Source of the DNA: Paraburkholderia sp. Tr-20389
Lineage (GTDB): Bacteria; Pseudomonadota; Gammaproteobacteria; Burkholderiales; Burkholderiaceae
Reading direction: 5' to 3'
Length of the DNA stretch: 64,000 nt
Assembly: GCF_017104565.1 (NCBI RefSeq)
Contig: NZ_JAAGPD010000008.1
Location: 1-64,000 of the forward strand
This document shows, one piece after another, positions 1 to 8,907 of the stretch. The translations under genes were made by a program, and so were the position numbers. The notes below the pieces were generated by a model, which searched no databases, had not been told where the DNA came from, and worked only from the letters and a program-made list of their open reading frames with translations. Numbering within the stretch: the first letter of the stretch is position 1; the number at the start of each line of letters is the position of its first letter.

Positions 1-8
1 TGCCTATC

Positions 9-2009
9 TTAGGGCTGAGGCGGCGGCGTCGTGCGCTGCTGCACGGGCGCCTGGCCGAAGGCGCTGGCGGACGGCGACGTCGTCGAGCGGTTTTGCGTGC
101 TGCTGTGCTGTCCGGCAGCCGCGCCCGTGGTACCGCCACCGACGTTGCCAGGCGTGCGCACGACGGGATGCGGCGCCGGAGGCTCCAGTTCCGCGACGAC
201 GGGATCGAGCCGCAACTGGTCCGCGTGCACGTTGACGTCCGTGCCCGACCACACTTCCTGCGTATCGGCATCGGCGGCGATCTGCGGACGCACGATATGC
301 GGCGTGATCTGCAGCACGATCTCCGTCTTCACGTGATCGCCGTTGTGATTGGAGAAGAGCCGCCCGAGCACGGGCAATTGTCCGAGGCCGGGCACCTTGT
401 CGGCCGTTGCTCTGTCCTCGTCGGAAATCAGGCCGCCCATGATCTGCGTTTCGCCGTCGCGCAGACGCAGACTCGTCGACGCGTTGCGCGTGCCGATCTG
501 ATACGCGAGCGTCGTCAGTCCCGCCTGCGAACTGTCGCTCTGAATCACCTTCGTGATATTGCTGACTTCGAGATTCAGCTTGATTCCGACATCGCCGTCG
601 CGATAGACCTGCGGTTCGACTTCGAGCTTGATGCCGACATCGAGATACTGAACCATCTGCGTGTACGACGGCCCGCTCGTACTCGGCGTGCTCGAACTCG
701 AAATCACAGGCACCTTGTCGCCGATCAGAATGCGCGCCTTCTCCTTGTTGCGCGCCCGGATGCGCGGACTCGCGAGCAGGTTGGCGTCCGTGTCGCTCAG
801 CTTGAAATTGGCCGTCGCGGACAAGCCGCTCACATTGAATGCATTGATGGGCAGGTGATGCAGTTCACCCCATGTATTGGCCGTCGCCGGCGTCGACATC
901 GTGAACGAATTCGGCCACTCGATACCGAGGTCGGTCATGCGGTCGTGCGAGACTTCCAGCACCTGCACTTCCATCATCACTTCGGGTTCGGGAATATCCT
1001 GCGCGGCGATCATCTGCTCGGCCACGCGGATCGTATCGGGCGTACCGCGTATCGTGACGGTATTCGCGCGCTCGTCGACCACCACTTCCTTCAGCTTGAG
1101 CAGGCTCTTCAACAAGCCTTGAACCTGCTTCGCGTCGACATTCGAAAGCTGGAACGTGCGCACCTTCAGTTCCTGATATTCGAGTTCCTTCGCAGGTGTG
1201 GCCGGATAAATGAAGAGCGTGTTCGCGTTGAGCTGCTTCTTGTCGAGCTGGCTCTGCATCAGGATCATGTCGACGGTATCCTGCAGCGTCGCATTCGTCA
1301 CGAAGATCGTCGTCTTCAGATCGGCACGCACATCGCGATCGAAGATCACATTGAGGCCCGTCGTCTTCGACAGCGCTTCGAACACCATCCGCACGTTGGC
1401 GTCGCGGAACTGAAGCGTGACGGGCGTGCGCATGATCGACGATGCGGAGATCTTCTCCTCCTTCAACGCACGCTGCTGATTGCGCTTGTCCTGGATCTCC
1501 TTCAGCATCTGCTGCGCCATCGGGTTGGTCGGATTCTGCACCAGCACGCGATGCACGCGTTCTTCCGCGAGTGCGTACGATCCGCGCTGCATCATGCGGT
1601 CGGCTTCCTGCAGCGTCGACAGGTCGCGCCGGTCGCGGTCGAGCGCCGCGCCGATCTTGCGCCCGCGTTCGCTCGTCGGGTCGATCTGATAGGCCTCGCC
1701 GAGCTTCTGCACGGCAAGATCGTACTGATAGCTCTTGCGATACGCTTCCGCGTCGTCGAGCAGCGCATTCATCCGCGCGTCGCGATCGTGCAGATAGTCG
1801 AGCTGCAACTGCGCGTTGGTGGGATCGTCCTGACGGTTCGTCGGCGGCGTCACGCAGCCGGCCAGCATCAGCACGGCAAGCGCGATGCACCCCGCCTGCC
1901 GCGTCATCACCGGCAGGCTGCGCGTATGGGGAACGGGACCGGGCGGATAGCGCGTAGATGAGCCGCTGTCCCCGTTGCGGCTCCGATCGCGGCTGCGTGC
2001 GGCTGTCAT
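9..2009 (-). CDS. GspD/PilQ-type outer-membrane secretin, lipoprotein, with N-terminal TPR-like region
   Basis: This is the outer-membrane channel of a type II/type IV-pilus-like secretion machine. A lipobox (LMLAGC) follows a hydrophobic stretch at about residues 43-52, so the protein is probably a lipoprotein. Next come helical TPR-like repeats (about 70-190), N-type secretin domains (about 195-345) and the C-terminal secretin barrel with the VPGLG motif followed by LPVLGRLF. A Pro/Ser/Thr-rich tail ends it. The ATG at 2009 directly follows the upstream TAA and has an AAGGA ribosome site. A second in-frame ATG at 1907 would give a more conventional signal peptide but has a weak site, so the first 34 residues are uncertain. 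It is the last gene of the operon. The family is certain; the exact subfamily (GspD, MshL or PilQ) is not. Confidence 0.9.
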   Translation of the reverse strand: MTAARSRDRSRNGDSGSSTRYPPGPVPHTRSLPVMTRQAGCIALAVLMLAGCVTPPTNRQDDPTNAQLQLDYLHDRDARMNALLDDAEAYRKSYQYDLAVQKLGEAYQIDPTSERGRKIGAALDRDRRDLSTLQEADRMMQRGSYALAEERVHRVLVQNPTNPMAQQMLKEIQDKRNQQRALKEEKISASSIMRTPVTLQFRDANVRMVFEALSKTTGLNVIFDRDVRADLKTTIFVTNATLQDTVDMILMQSQLDKKQLNANTLFIYPATPAKELEYQELKVRTFQLSNVDAKQVQGLLKSLLKLKEVVVDERANTVTIRGTPDTIRVAEQMIAAQDIPEPEVMMEVQVLEVSHDRMTDLGIEWPNSFTMSTPATANTWGELHHLPINAFNVSGLSATANFKLSDTDANLLASPRIRARNKEKARILIGDKVPVISSSSTPSTSGPSYTQMVQYLDVGIKLEVEPQVYRDGDVGIKLNLEVSNITKVIQSDSSQAGLTTLAYQIGTRNASTSLRLRDGETQIMGGLISDEDRATADKVPGLGQLPVLGRLFSNHNGDHVKTEIVLQITPHIVRPQIAADADTQEVWSGTDVNVHADQLRLDPVVAELEPPAPHPVVRTPGNVGGGTTGAAAGQHSSTQNRSTTSPSASAFGQAPVQQRTTPPPQP

Positions 2010-2618
2010 TTATTTTCCTTCGCTTTGCATTGAGACGACTTGCCTCTGGTTCAGCGGCAGATAGGTCAGCACCACATCGCCGTCGGAGATCGACTCGACC
2101 CGGTATTGGCCATCGACGACTTCGCCTTGCGACACGATCAGCAACTCATCGCCACGGCTCAGGAAGACGCGCGGCTTGAGCGTCGAACCGTCCAGCTTGC
2201 CGAGGTAGACGTAGGGCACGGGAGGTGCCGTGGGCGGCGGCGGAGGTTCGGGCGGCGCCTGCACGACGGGCGGCGGAGGCGGCAGCCATGAGGACGCGGC
2301 GAACGGGTTGTTGCGCGATTCGAGCGACATCGGCTTGCGCAATGCCGCGAGCTTTTGCGCCGGCGTTTCCGCTGCATGCGATGCAAGCGGGGCCGGCTTA
2401 CTGTCCGGCTGCGACGCCCCATGCGCAGAGCGTGCGCGCACATGCGCGGCGGCATCTAGAACAGGCGCAGTCGACGCCGGTCCGCTGCGATGCGCGAGCG
2501 GCACCGCAGTCACCGCAGCCGAAGCATCGCGCGGCATGCGCCACGCTCTCACTGAAAGCGCGATCGTCGCAATCAGACACAGGCCAAGCACGGCGCGGCG
2601 AATGAATAGCTGTTTCAT
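2010..2618 (-). CDS. PilP/GspC-like bitopic periplasmic linker protein
   Basis: The 202-residue protein has one N-terminal membrane segment (about residues 8-24). A long low-complexity Ala/Pro periplasmic linker ends in a nearly pure proline run around residues 120-140. A small beta-rich C-terminal domain (about 142-202, starting YVYLGKLDG) has the look of the HR domain of GspC or of PilP. Such proteins connect the inner-membrane platform to the secretin. The ATG at 2618 overlaps the preceding gene's stop (ATGA), and the secretin start follows immediately after its TAA, so translation is probably coupled. Assignment rests on architecture and position, because sequence identity in this family is low. 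Confidence 0.7.
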   Translation of the reverse strand: MKQLFIRRAVLGLCLIATIALSVRAWRMPRDASAAVTAVPLAHRSGPASTAPVLDAAAHVRARSAHGASQPDSKPAPLASHAAETPAQKLAALRKPMSLESRNNPFAASSWLPPPPPVVQAPPEPPPPPTAPPVPYVYLGKLDGSTLKPRVFLSRGDELLIVSQGEVVDGQYRVESISDGDVVLTYLPLNQRQVVSMQSEGK

Positions 2619-3181
2619 GGCCGCGCCGTCCCATAGACGAGTTCGAACCGCACGCGCGCATCGAGCACGCTGCCGTCGACGGCAGGCCGTTCGACATGAA
2701 TCTCGCGCAACGCCGCATTCGGCAGACCGTTCAGCACCGACGCGAGAAAGCGGCGAATCGCGCCGTACTGATCCTTGACGGGCAACAGCATCTGATAACG
2801 CACGTAGCGTCCGCCCGACTCGGCGACGACGAGGTACTCCGCGGAGCCGACGGTCAGGCTGTTCTCGCTGGCATGCGCGAGTATTGCGGCGATGTCGTCT
2901 GCGCTGCGGGCGAAGGGCGGAAACAGATCGGGCAATGACGCCAGCGTCGCGGCATCCGCATCCGCGCGTGCTTCCGCTTCGGCTTGCGGCTTCTTCGCCG
3001 CAGCCTTGGGCCGCGCGTCGGATGCGAGGCTGAGCGTGTCCGCATGCATGCGCATCGCTGCATTCATCGCGACCACTGCCGCGCACAGCACCAGCAACCC
3101 CGCCAGCCCAGCCACACCGAAGCGCCGCGCCAGCTCGAAGCGCAGCGTCAGGAGGCGGTCGCGCAGCGCATCGGCATTCAT
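2615..3181 (-). CDS. PilO/GspM-like inner-membrane platform protein
   Basis: A 188-residue bitopic protein: short Arg-rich cytoplasmic N terminus, one membrane span at about residues 22-42, a Lys/Ala/Glu-rich linker, then a ferredoxin-like periplasmic domain (motifs YVRYQMLLPVKDQYGAIRRFL and ALREIHVERP). PilO and GspM proteins have this layout and pair with PilN/GspL to couple the cytoplasmic ATPase to the secretin. The ATG at 3181 was chosen over an in-frame ATG at 3193 because it overlaps the upstream stop as ATGA and is preceded by GGAG at good spacing. The name is by architecture and synteny; no unique motif proves it. Confidence 0.7.
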   Translation of the reverse strand: MNADALRDRLLTLRFELARRFGVAGLAGLLVLCAAVVAMNAAMRMHADTLSLASDARPKAAAKKPQAEAEARADADAATLASLPDLFPPFARSADDIAAILAHASENSLTVGSAEYLVVAESGGRYVRYQMLLPVKDQYGAIRRFLASVLNGLPNAALREIHVERPAVDGSVLDARVRFELVYGTARP

Positions 3182-3708
3182 GACCGGCTCCATACGGCAG
3201 TGACCTGAAACCGGACGGGCGTGCCCGGCACGTTGTTTTCGATTTCGTGGTCATTGAGCACGGCTTCGCGCAACAGCTTGCTCGATTGCAGATAGCGCAG
3301 GTACGCGATCATTGCGTCGAAGTTCTTCGCTTCCGCCGTGATGCGAATCTGGCTTTGCACCGGATTGTGGTCGATGCCGATCAGCGCGACATCGTGATCC
3401 GGATAGTCTTCGAGAATCGACAGCAGGTCTTGCCACGGCACCGTCAGTTCGCGCAGCACCGCGAGGCTCTGTTTCTCGGCATGAATGGCCGCCGGGGTCG
3501 CGGGCCTGGCGACATGATGCGACTTCGCGAACAGGCGATGCCGCACCTGTTCGATCTGCTCCTGCACGCGACCGTTGTCGTCGTACGCCTGCCACAGAAA
3601 GACGCCGCTCGCGAGCAGCAACACGAGCGCGATGATCAGCAAGGCCAGCCCCGCGGGCGAGATGCGCGGCCCGCTGTGCATGAAGTCGATGTCGAGGCGC
3701 TGGTTCAT
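3178..3708 (-). CDS. PilN-like inner-membrane platform protein
   Basis: A 176-residue bitopic protein with a short N-terminal tail containing LDIDF, a membrane span at about residues 17-38, a coiled segment and a periplasmic alpha/beta domain. In pilus systems PilN binds PilM with its N-terminal tail and pairs with PilO in the periplasm. Here the neighbours are the putative PilM-like and PilO-like genes, each joined by a 4-base ATGA overlap. This is how the C-terminal half of GspL is split off in some type II/IV systems. Function is inferred from layout and gene order. Confidence 0.7.
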   Translation of the reverse strand: MNQRLDIDFMHSGPRISPAGLALLIIALVLLLASGVFLWQAYDDNGRVQEQIEQVRHRLFAKSHHVARPATPAAIHAEKQSLAVLRELTVPWQDLLSILEDYPDHDVALIGIDHNPVQSQIRITAEAKNFDAMIAYLRYLQSSKLLREAVLNDHEIENNVPGTPVRFQVTAVWSRS

Positions 3709-4604
3709 TGCGCGTACTCCAGCAGACGGCGCGCCGTGTTATCAGCGGCTTCGCGGCTGCTCGACGCGTACACCGACACGCTCGCAAAGCGCGCTTCGAG
3801 CGGCGCGGGATCGACGTCGATGCCATGCAGCGCGAGCGCGCATGCTTCGCGCGTTGCATTCGTGCGCTCCGCACAGTGCTCGAATGCCTGCTCGGCGAGC
3901 GCGGCGATACGCCCGGGATCGCGTGCATCGTCCGGAAACAGGCGTTGGGCATCGTAGCCCGCCCAGCGTCCCGCTTGAATCAACACCGCCTGCAACAGTT
4001 CGTCGGCGGCGAAGATCAGCATCGTATCCGGCTGCTGTGACGTATCGAGCGCGCGGTTGAGCATCTCCGGCAGACACAGCTTCAGCGCCCGCACCTCGAC
4101 GCCCGCCGACGCGCCCGCGTCGCGTACGCCGTCAACCAGCGTGCGCGGCAACGCGCTCGCAAATGCAGCACGGCCGCCGCGCTGCACGCAGACGCGCACG
4201 CTGATGGCTTGCGCATCGACGCCATAGGTATCGGCGAAATGCGCATGCGCAACCTCGTCGATTTCCCGCGCACGCAGCGCCCGGAAATCGCCGCGCAGAA
4301 CGGCGTGATTGCCCCAGAAGTCGTCGAGTACGATGTGCGCGCTGCGAGTTTGCGAACGACCGCTTTTTGCCGATGCAGCTTCTTCTTTATCCGGCTCGGT
4401 TTCGAACGCCGCGCGCAACGCGTCGAATACGCCGTGTTCCGTATAGCACTGCTCGTTCTGCATCGACACCAAACGAACTTCAGGCTCCGATGCCGCACGA
4501 CGCGAGCCCGGCCAACGCGCCACACGTGGACCGACAGCGACCTCGCGCGTGCCGACGCCTATGCCGATGCCCTCGCCGAGCCAATCATTCGACCATCGTG
4601 ACAC
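3705..4604 (-). CDS. Putative cytoplasmic PilM/GspL-like assembly protein
   Basis: A 299-residue soluble protein without signal peptide or membrane span. A GTG start at 4604 is preferred because AGGAG lies seven bases upstream. It overlaps the end of gspE by 20 bases, and the alternative upstream extension is compositionally an antisense of gspE. Gene order (after gspE and gspF, before a PilN-like gene) is that of pilM or of a split gspL cytoplasmic domain. I do not see a convincing actin-like ATP-binding signature, so it may be a diverged or functionally different adaptor. The C-terminal half (from about residue 150) is helical and Ala-rich. Confidence 0.6.
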   Translation of the reverse strand: MSRWSNDWLGEGIGIGVGTREVAVGPRVARWPGSRRAASEPEVRLVSMQNEQCYTEHGVFDALRAAFETEPDKEEAASAKSGRSQTRSAHIVLDDFWGNHAVLRGDFRALRAREIDEVAHAHFADTYGVDAQAISVRVCVQRGGRAAFASALPRTLVDGVRDAGASAGVEVRALKLCLPEMLNRALDTSQQPDTMLIFAADELLQAVLIQAGRWAGYDAQRLFPDDARDPGRIAALAEQAFEHCAERTNATREACALALHGIDVDPAPLEARFASVSVYASSSREAADNTARRLLEYAQ

Positions 4605-6306
4605 GATTGATCTCCTCGAGGGTCGTCTCGCCTTGCCGCACGAGCTTGACTGCGGAATTGCGCAGCGTCTGCATGCCCTGGCGGAACGCGGCAGCCTTGA
4701 TCTGCGAGAGCGGCGCGCGCTCCGACAGCAACTGACGCAACTCGTCGTCCATACGCAGCGCCTCCGCCACCGCGCGGCGCCCGCGATAGCCACTGCCACG
4801 GCATGCCGCACAGCCCCGCCCGCGCCGGAACAGATAGTCGCCGGCAGTCGCCGGATCGATGCCCGAGCGTGCGAGTGCGTCGGGATCCACGTTGTCTTCG
4901 GCGACGCAATCCGCGCAGCACTGACGCAGCAACCGCTGCGCGATCACGCCGTTCAGCGCGGATACGAAGCTATACGGATCGACGTCCATGTTCGTGAAGC
5001 GTCCGATCACGTCGAATACGTTGTTCGCGTGGACCGTGGTGAACACCTGATGGCCCGTCAATGCCGCCTGCACGGCGATCTGCGCCGTCTCCGGATCGCG
5101 AATTTCGCCGACCATGATCTTGTCCGGGTCGTGACGCAGGATCGAACGCAGCCCGCGCGCGAAGGTCAGTCCTTTTGCCTCGTTGACGGGAATCTGCAGA
5201 ATGTCGCCGAGCTGATACTCGACGGGATCTTCGATGGTCACGATCTTTTCGAGGCCGTCGTTGATCTCCGTGAGAATCGCGTAGAGCGTGGTGGTCTTGC
5301 CGCTGCCCGTCGGTCCCGTCACGAGCAGCATGCCGTACGGCATCGCCGCCAGCGTGCGCATGAAACGCGTGTCCTCTTGCTGGAAGCCGAGCGCCTCCAG
5401 CGTGAGACCGCCCGATGCCTGCGACAGCTGATAACGATCCAGAATACGCAGCACGGCGTCTTCGCCGAACTGGTTCGGCATGATCGACACGCGAAAATCG
5501 ATTTCGCGCCCCGCGTACACAGCCTTGAAGCGGCCATCTTGCGGCACCCGCCGCTCGGCGATGTCCAGTTCGGAAATCACCTTCACGCGCGACAGCACCT
5601 GATCCGCAACATCGCGTCCTTCGACGCGGCCCACCACCGTCAACACGCCGTCGACGCGGCACTTGATCATCAGCCCGTGCGCGCGGCATTCGAGGTGAAT
5701 GTCGCTTGCCATCATCTTCAGCGCGTCGTAGATCGTCGAGTTGAGCAGGCGTACGACAGCGCTGTCGTCGTTGCTGATGCCCTGCAACGTCAACGCGAGC
5801 GACGCAGGGTCGGCAGCGTGCTGGCTCGTCTCGTCGAACGCGAGCGAGTCCATCGCGCGCACGTCTTTCTCGCGCACCGCGAGCCACGCCGTGATGTCGC
5901 CGACACTCGCGAGCGCCCATCGATACGGCACCATCGGCCGCGCCCGCATGCGCTGCTCGATGCTGCCACGCGTGCGCCGGTCGAGCGGATCGGCGATCAC
6001 GAACAGCAGGCCGCGCGGATTGTCGGGATCGGCGAAGCAGACGCACAGACGGCTCGATGCCTCGACGAACGGCACGACCTCGAAGTCGGGTTGCAGCCCG
6101 TTCAGCGTCTGCATCGTGACAGGCCACATATGGCATTGCGCAGCGAGTTGCGCGAGTACATCGTCGGCACGCATGCTGGTCTGCGCGAACAGATCTTCGA
6201 GCGCGCGCACGCCAGAACCGTGACGTTCGGCAAGCGTGCGCAACGCTTCGCGCAGATCGACGCCGATCTTGCCGTCGCTGCCGTTCGCGCTGCCTACCGT
6301 GTCCAT
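4585..6306 (-). CDS. gspE: GspE/PilB-type secretion ATPase
   Basis: The hexameric cytoplasmic ATPase powers pseudopilus assembly. The 573-residue protein has the usual N1/N2 domains, then a RecA-like ATPase core with Walker A GPTGSGKTTT near residue 329. An Asp box (TIEDPVEYQL), a Walker B region (IMVGEIRDPETA) and a His box (TGHQVFTTVHANN) follow. The C-terminal metal-binding loop is kept as two CxxC pairs (QCCADC and GCAAC). An ATG at 6306 with GAGGG upstream was used. It lies 22 bases after gspF and overlaps the next gene by 20 bases. All catalytic motifs appear intact, so this should be a working motor. Confidence 0.95.
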   Translation of the reverse strand: MDTVGSANGSDGKIGVDLREALRTLAERHGSGVRALEDLFAQTSMRADDVLAQLAAQCHMWPVTMQTLNGLQPDFEVVPFVEASSRLCVCFADPDNPRGLLFVIADPLDRRTRGSIEQRMRARPMVPYRWALASVGDITAWLAVREKDVRAMDSLAFDETSQHAADPASLALTLQGISNDDSAVVRLLNSTIYDALKMMASDIHLECRAHGLMIKCRVDGVLTVVGRVEGRDVADQVLSRVKVISELDIAERRVPQDGRFKAVYAGREIDFRVSIMPNQFGEDAVLRILDRYQLSQASGGLTLEALGFQQEDTRFMRTLAAMPYGMLLVTGPTGSGKTTTLYAILTEINDGLEKIVTIEDPVEYQLGDILQIPVNEAKGLTFARGLRSILRHDPDKIMVGEIRDPETAQIAVQAALTGHQVFTTVHANNVFDVIGRFTNMDVDPYSFVSALNGVIAQRLLRQCCADCVAEDNVDPDALARSGIDPATAGDYLFRRGRGCAACRGSGYRGRRAVAEALRMDDELRQLLSERAPLSQIKAAAFRQGMQTLRNSAVKLVRQGETTLEEINRVTMVE

Positions 6307-6328
6307 GATGCCCTCGCCTGCCAGTGAA

Positions 6329-7531
6329 CTATTGAACGCTCGACGCGATTTCGAAGATCGGCATATACATCAGCACGACGATGCCGCCAATCACGACGCC
6401 GATGAAAATCATCATCGCGGGTTCGATCAGCCGCGAGATCAGATCGATCGCGCGCCCGACCTGCGCTTCCTGAAACGCAGCGATCCGGTCGAGCACGGGG
6501 CCGAGGCCGCCCGTCTTTTCCGCGACGGTCAACAGCCGGTACGTGATCGCATCGGCAAGCGATGCCTGCTGGAACGCGTCCGAAATCTTCATGCCGTTGC
6601 GCACCTGATCGAGCGCGCGGGCAAGCGACGCCTGATCGGAACGGCCGACCAGTCCCTTCGCCAGATCGAATGCGCGCACGGCGGGAATGCCGCCGTCGAC
6701 CAGCATCGCTGTCGTGCGAAAGAACTGCGACTGACGGAACACGCGGAAGTACTGGCCGATGCCCGGCAACGCGAGCATGCGGTCGGCGATCCAGTCGCGC
6801 GTGGACGGACGGCGCAGCATCACGGCCGCGGCGATCACAAGCGCGGCGGCGCCGATCGACAGTTCCTTGCCGTGCGCGTGAACCATGCTGCCCCACGCGA
6901 TCAGCAGTTGAGAAAGAAGCGGGAGTTCGCGCCCGCTATGTTCGAGCAGCGTTGCGAAGCGTGGAACCACGAAGGCCAGCAGAAAGAGCACGACGGCCGC
7001 GCCCACCACCAGCAGGACGGTCGGATAGATCGCCGCGGACACCACGCGGCCGCGCAATTCGTGCAGCATCGCGCTGTTGCGCGAATAACGTGTGAGGCTG
7101 TCCGCAAGTCCGCCCGTCTGCTCGCTCGCTTTCACACAGGCGACGAGCACGGCGGGAAATACGTCGTCCGCCTGTTCGAGCGCCGCCGACAACGACTGCC
7201 CTTCTTCGAGGCGCCGCAATAGCCCGCGATAGACTGCCGCCGATGCATCGCGCCGCTCGTTGCTGGCCAGCGTGCGCAGCGCGTCGACGACACCGACACC
7301 CGCCGCGAGCAGCGCCGCGAGTTCACGCGCGAAGAGTTCGACGTTCAGCTTGCCGCGTGCAATCGCGGGCGCGCGCACGCGCCATTGCGCCCCGCCGCGT
7401 GCGCCGCGCACCGATACGACGCGCAGACCTCGCGCGCTGGCGACGGCAGCCGCCGCGGCCGTCGAGTCGCTCTCGACGTGCACCGTCTGGACGGCACCGT
7501 TCGTATCGAAGACCCGCAGCACATACTTCAC
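6329..7531 (-). CDS. gspF: GspF/PilC-type inner-membrane platform protein
   Basis: A polytopic platform protein of 400 residues, the normal GspF length, with two repeated T2SSF domains (about 65-190 and 265-390). Each is followed by hydrophobic segments, and GLADSLTRYS and GGLGPVLDRIA mark equivalent positions of the repeats. Three membrane spans are visible, the last near the C terminus (IFIGVVIGGIVVLMYMPIF). The start is taken as GTG at 7531, with AGGAG six to seven bases upstream. The longer open frame begins inside the gap after the pseudopilin gene and adds a Cys/Arg-rich, unlikely N terminus. It anchors GspE and the pseudopilins. Confidence 0.93.
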   Translation of the reverse strand: MKYVLRVFDTNGAVQTVHVESDSTAAAAAVASARGLRVVSVRGARGGAQWRVRAPAIARGKLNVELFARELAALLAAGVGVVDALRTLASNERRDASAAVYRGLLRRLEEGQSLSAALEQADDVFPAVLVACVKASEQTGGLADSLTRYSRNSAMLHELRGRVVSAAIYPTVLLVVGAAVVLFLLAFVVPRFATLLEHSGRELPLLSQLLIAWGSMVHAHGKELSIGAAALVIAAAVMLRRPSTRDWIADRMLALPGIGQYFRVFRQSQFFRTTAMLVDGGIPAVRAFDLAKGLVGRSDQASLARALDQVRNGMKISDAFQQASLADAITYRLLTVAEKTGGLGPVLDRIAAFQEAQVGRAIDLISRLIEPAMMIFIGVVIGGIVVLMYMPIFEIASSVQ

Positions 7532-7590
7532 GTCGTCTCTCCTCACGCCTTGCTTCGCGCCGGCTTTGCAGCGCCGGCAACGCACGCCGT

Positions 7591-8067
7591 TCACCAGGAA
7601 GTCACGTCAGAGTTCTCGCCCGCGCCGCCCGGTTGACCGTCCTTGCCATACGAATACAGGTCGTAATCGCCATGCTCGCCGGGCGAACGGTACTGATACG
7701 GACGGTCCCACGGGTCGGGCGGCGCGTTCTTCTGCAGATAGGGGCCGCTCCAGTGCGGCGCGTCCTGCGGCTTCGTCATCAGCGCCTGCAGGCCTTCTTC
7801 CGTCGACGGATAGGCGCCCACGTCGAGCCGGTATTGATCGAGCGCCTTGCCGAGCGAATCGATCTGCGCGCGCGCGATCTTCGTGTTGGACTTGCCGACC
7901 TGCTCGAAATAACGAGGTGCGACGAGACCTGCCAGCAGACCGATGATGACCATCACCACCAACAGTTCGAGCAGCGTGAAGCCGCGTTCACGCGCGGCCC
8001 GCCGTGCACGCGGCCGGATGATTTCGCCGGATGCGGACATGAACCGCCGGGGACGCATCTCGTTCAC
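7591..8067 (-). CDS. gspG: GspG-like major pseudopilin
   Basis: A pseudopilin with a prepilin peptidase site, ERG/FTLLELLVVM, at about residues 27-38. The cleavage glycine and the Glu at +5 are present. The downstream pilin core has the GspG-type C terminus (YQYRSPGEHGDYDLYSYGKDGQPGG), typical of the calcium-binding loop of GspG. The leader is long (about 29 residues). Start is GTG at 8067 with GGAGG upstream; an ATG four codons later is an alternative. It is the first gene of the secretion operon. No minor pseudopilins (GspH, I, J, K) and no prepilin peptidase are encoded nearby, so these would have to be shared from elsewhere in the genome. Confidence 0.93.
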   Translation of the reverse strand: MNEMRPRRFMSASGEIIRPRARRAARERGFTLLELLVVMVIIGLLAGLVAPRYFEQVGKSNTKIARAQIDSLGKALDQYRLDVGAYPSTEEGLQALMTKPQDAPHWSGPYLQKNAPPDPWDRPYQYRSPGEHGDYDLYSYGKDGQPGGAGENSDVTSW

Positions 8068-8102
8068 GTTGGTGTCCTCCCTCGGACTACGCTGCCTCTA
8101 TG

Positions 8103-8146
8103 CCTGAGTGCATTCTTGTTCAGCTCAGGACGAGCGCTAAGTAGGG
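8103..8146 (-). promoter_or_regulatory. Candidate control region of the secretion operon (inverted repeat plus GTAGGG half-site)
   Basis: Upstream of gspG lie an inverted repeat, CCTGAG-N15-CTCAGG (8103-8129), and a GTAGGG half-site at 8141-8146. Read on the minus strand the half-site is GTCTCCCTACTTAGC. It resembles elements in front of the SCO gene and of the copper-oxidase operon. No clear -35/-10 pair can be defined by eye. Confidence 0.35.
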
Positions 8147-8192
8147 AGACCCGTGCAAACGGATGGGTAAAGCCCCTCCAGTTTTCGACGGC

Positions 8193-8885
8193 CTAGATGA
8201 AGTAGTTCAACCCATTCGACGTATCGTCGGGCAGCGCGAGTACGCCCAGATCGAGCGCCGCGCGCACGAGTCCCGTTGCGTTCGATACCCCGAGCTTGCG
8301 CATCAGGCTCGCGCGATGTTTCTCGATGGTCTTGGGACTCAGGCGCAACTGCTCGCCTGCCTCGCGATTCGTGCAGCCTTCCGCGACGAGCCGCAGCACG
8401 CTGCGCTCGCGGCCCGTCAGCGCGCTCCATGTCTGCGCGTGCTGCGTGTTCGCCGCGAGGCCGCGCGGTTCGCCATGCCGCGCGCCGTATTCGTCGAGTG
8501 TCGCGTTACGGCGGCCTAGCATGACGAGACGCATCGCCTCGACGAGTTCGTCGAACGATGCGTCCTTCAACACATAGCCGTCCACCCCCGCGGCCAGCGC
8601 CTCGCGCATATGCATGTCGCTGGCGTGGATCGTCAGCGCGATGATGCGTATCTGCGGTGTCTGCCGCTTGATCTGCGCGATCGCTTCGACGCCGCTCTTG
8701 CCGGGCATCGACAGATCCATCAGGATCAGATCGGGCAGCAGCGTCGCGGCGAGACTGCATGCTTCGAGGCCGTCCCTCGCCTCGCCTGCGACGCTGTACT
8801 GCTGCAGCCTGCGAACCATCGAGCAGAGCCCGCCGCGCAGCAGCGGCTGATCCTCGGCGATCAACACCCGGTGGATCTTGTCCAC
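8193..8885 (-). CDS. NarL/FixJ-family response regulator
   Basis: A 230-residue two-component regulator. The receiver domain (about 5-120) shows the acidic pair (IAEDQ), phospho-acceptor Asp in [13 protein letters not shown], and Thr/Lys positions (ALTIHAS, YVLKDASFDEL). A LuxR-type helix-turn-helix (about 158-215) has LTGRERSVLRLVAEGCTN and SPKTIEKHRA. GTG at 8885 is chosen as start because GGAGG lies seven bases before it. The gene sits 22 bases downstream of the SCO-type copper chaperone gene and probably shares its transcript. The likely partner is the divergent histidine kinase at 10208. Probable targets are the secretion and oxidase operons, inferred from position. Confidence 0.92.
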   Translation of the reverse strand: MDKIHRVLIAEDQPLLRGGLCSMVRRLQQYSVAGEARDGLEACSLAATLLPDLILMDLSMPGKSGVEAIAQIKRQTPQIRIIALTIHASDMHMREALAAGVDGYVLKDASFDELVEAMRLVMLGRRNATLDEYGARHGEPRGLAANTQHAQTWSALTGRERSVLRLVAEGCTNREAGEQLRLSPKTIEKHRASLMRKLGVSNATGLVRAALDLGVLALPDDTSNGLNYFI

Positions 8886-8907
8886 GTTGCCACCTCCGCG
8901 CAGCACT

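Noticed and set aside
93-1961. Long plus-strand open frame opposite the secretin gene
   Set aside because: It is an antisense shadow of a high-GC gene: Arg/His/Ala-rich with no domain, while the minus strand encodes an obvious secretin.
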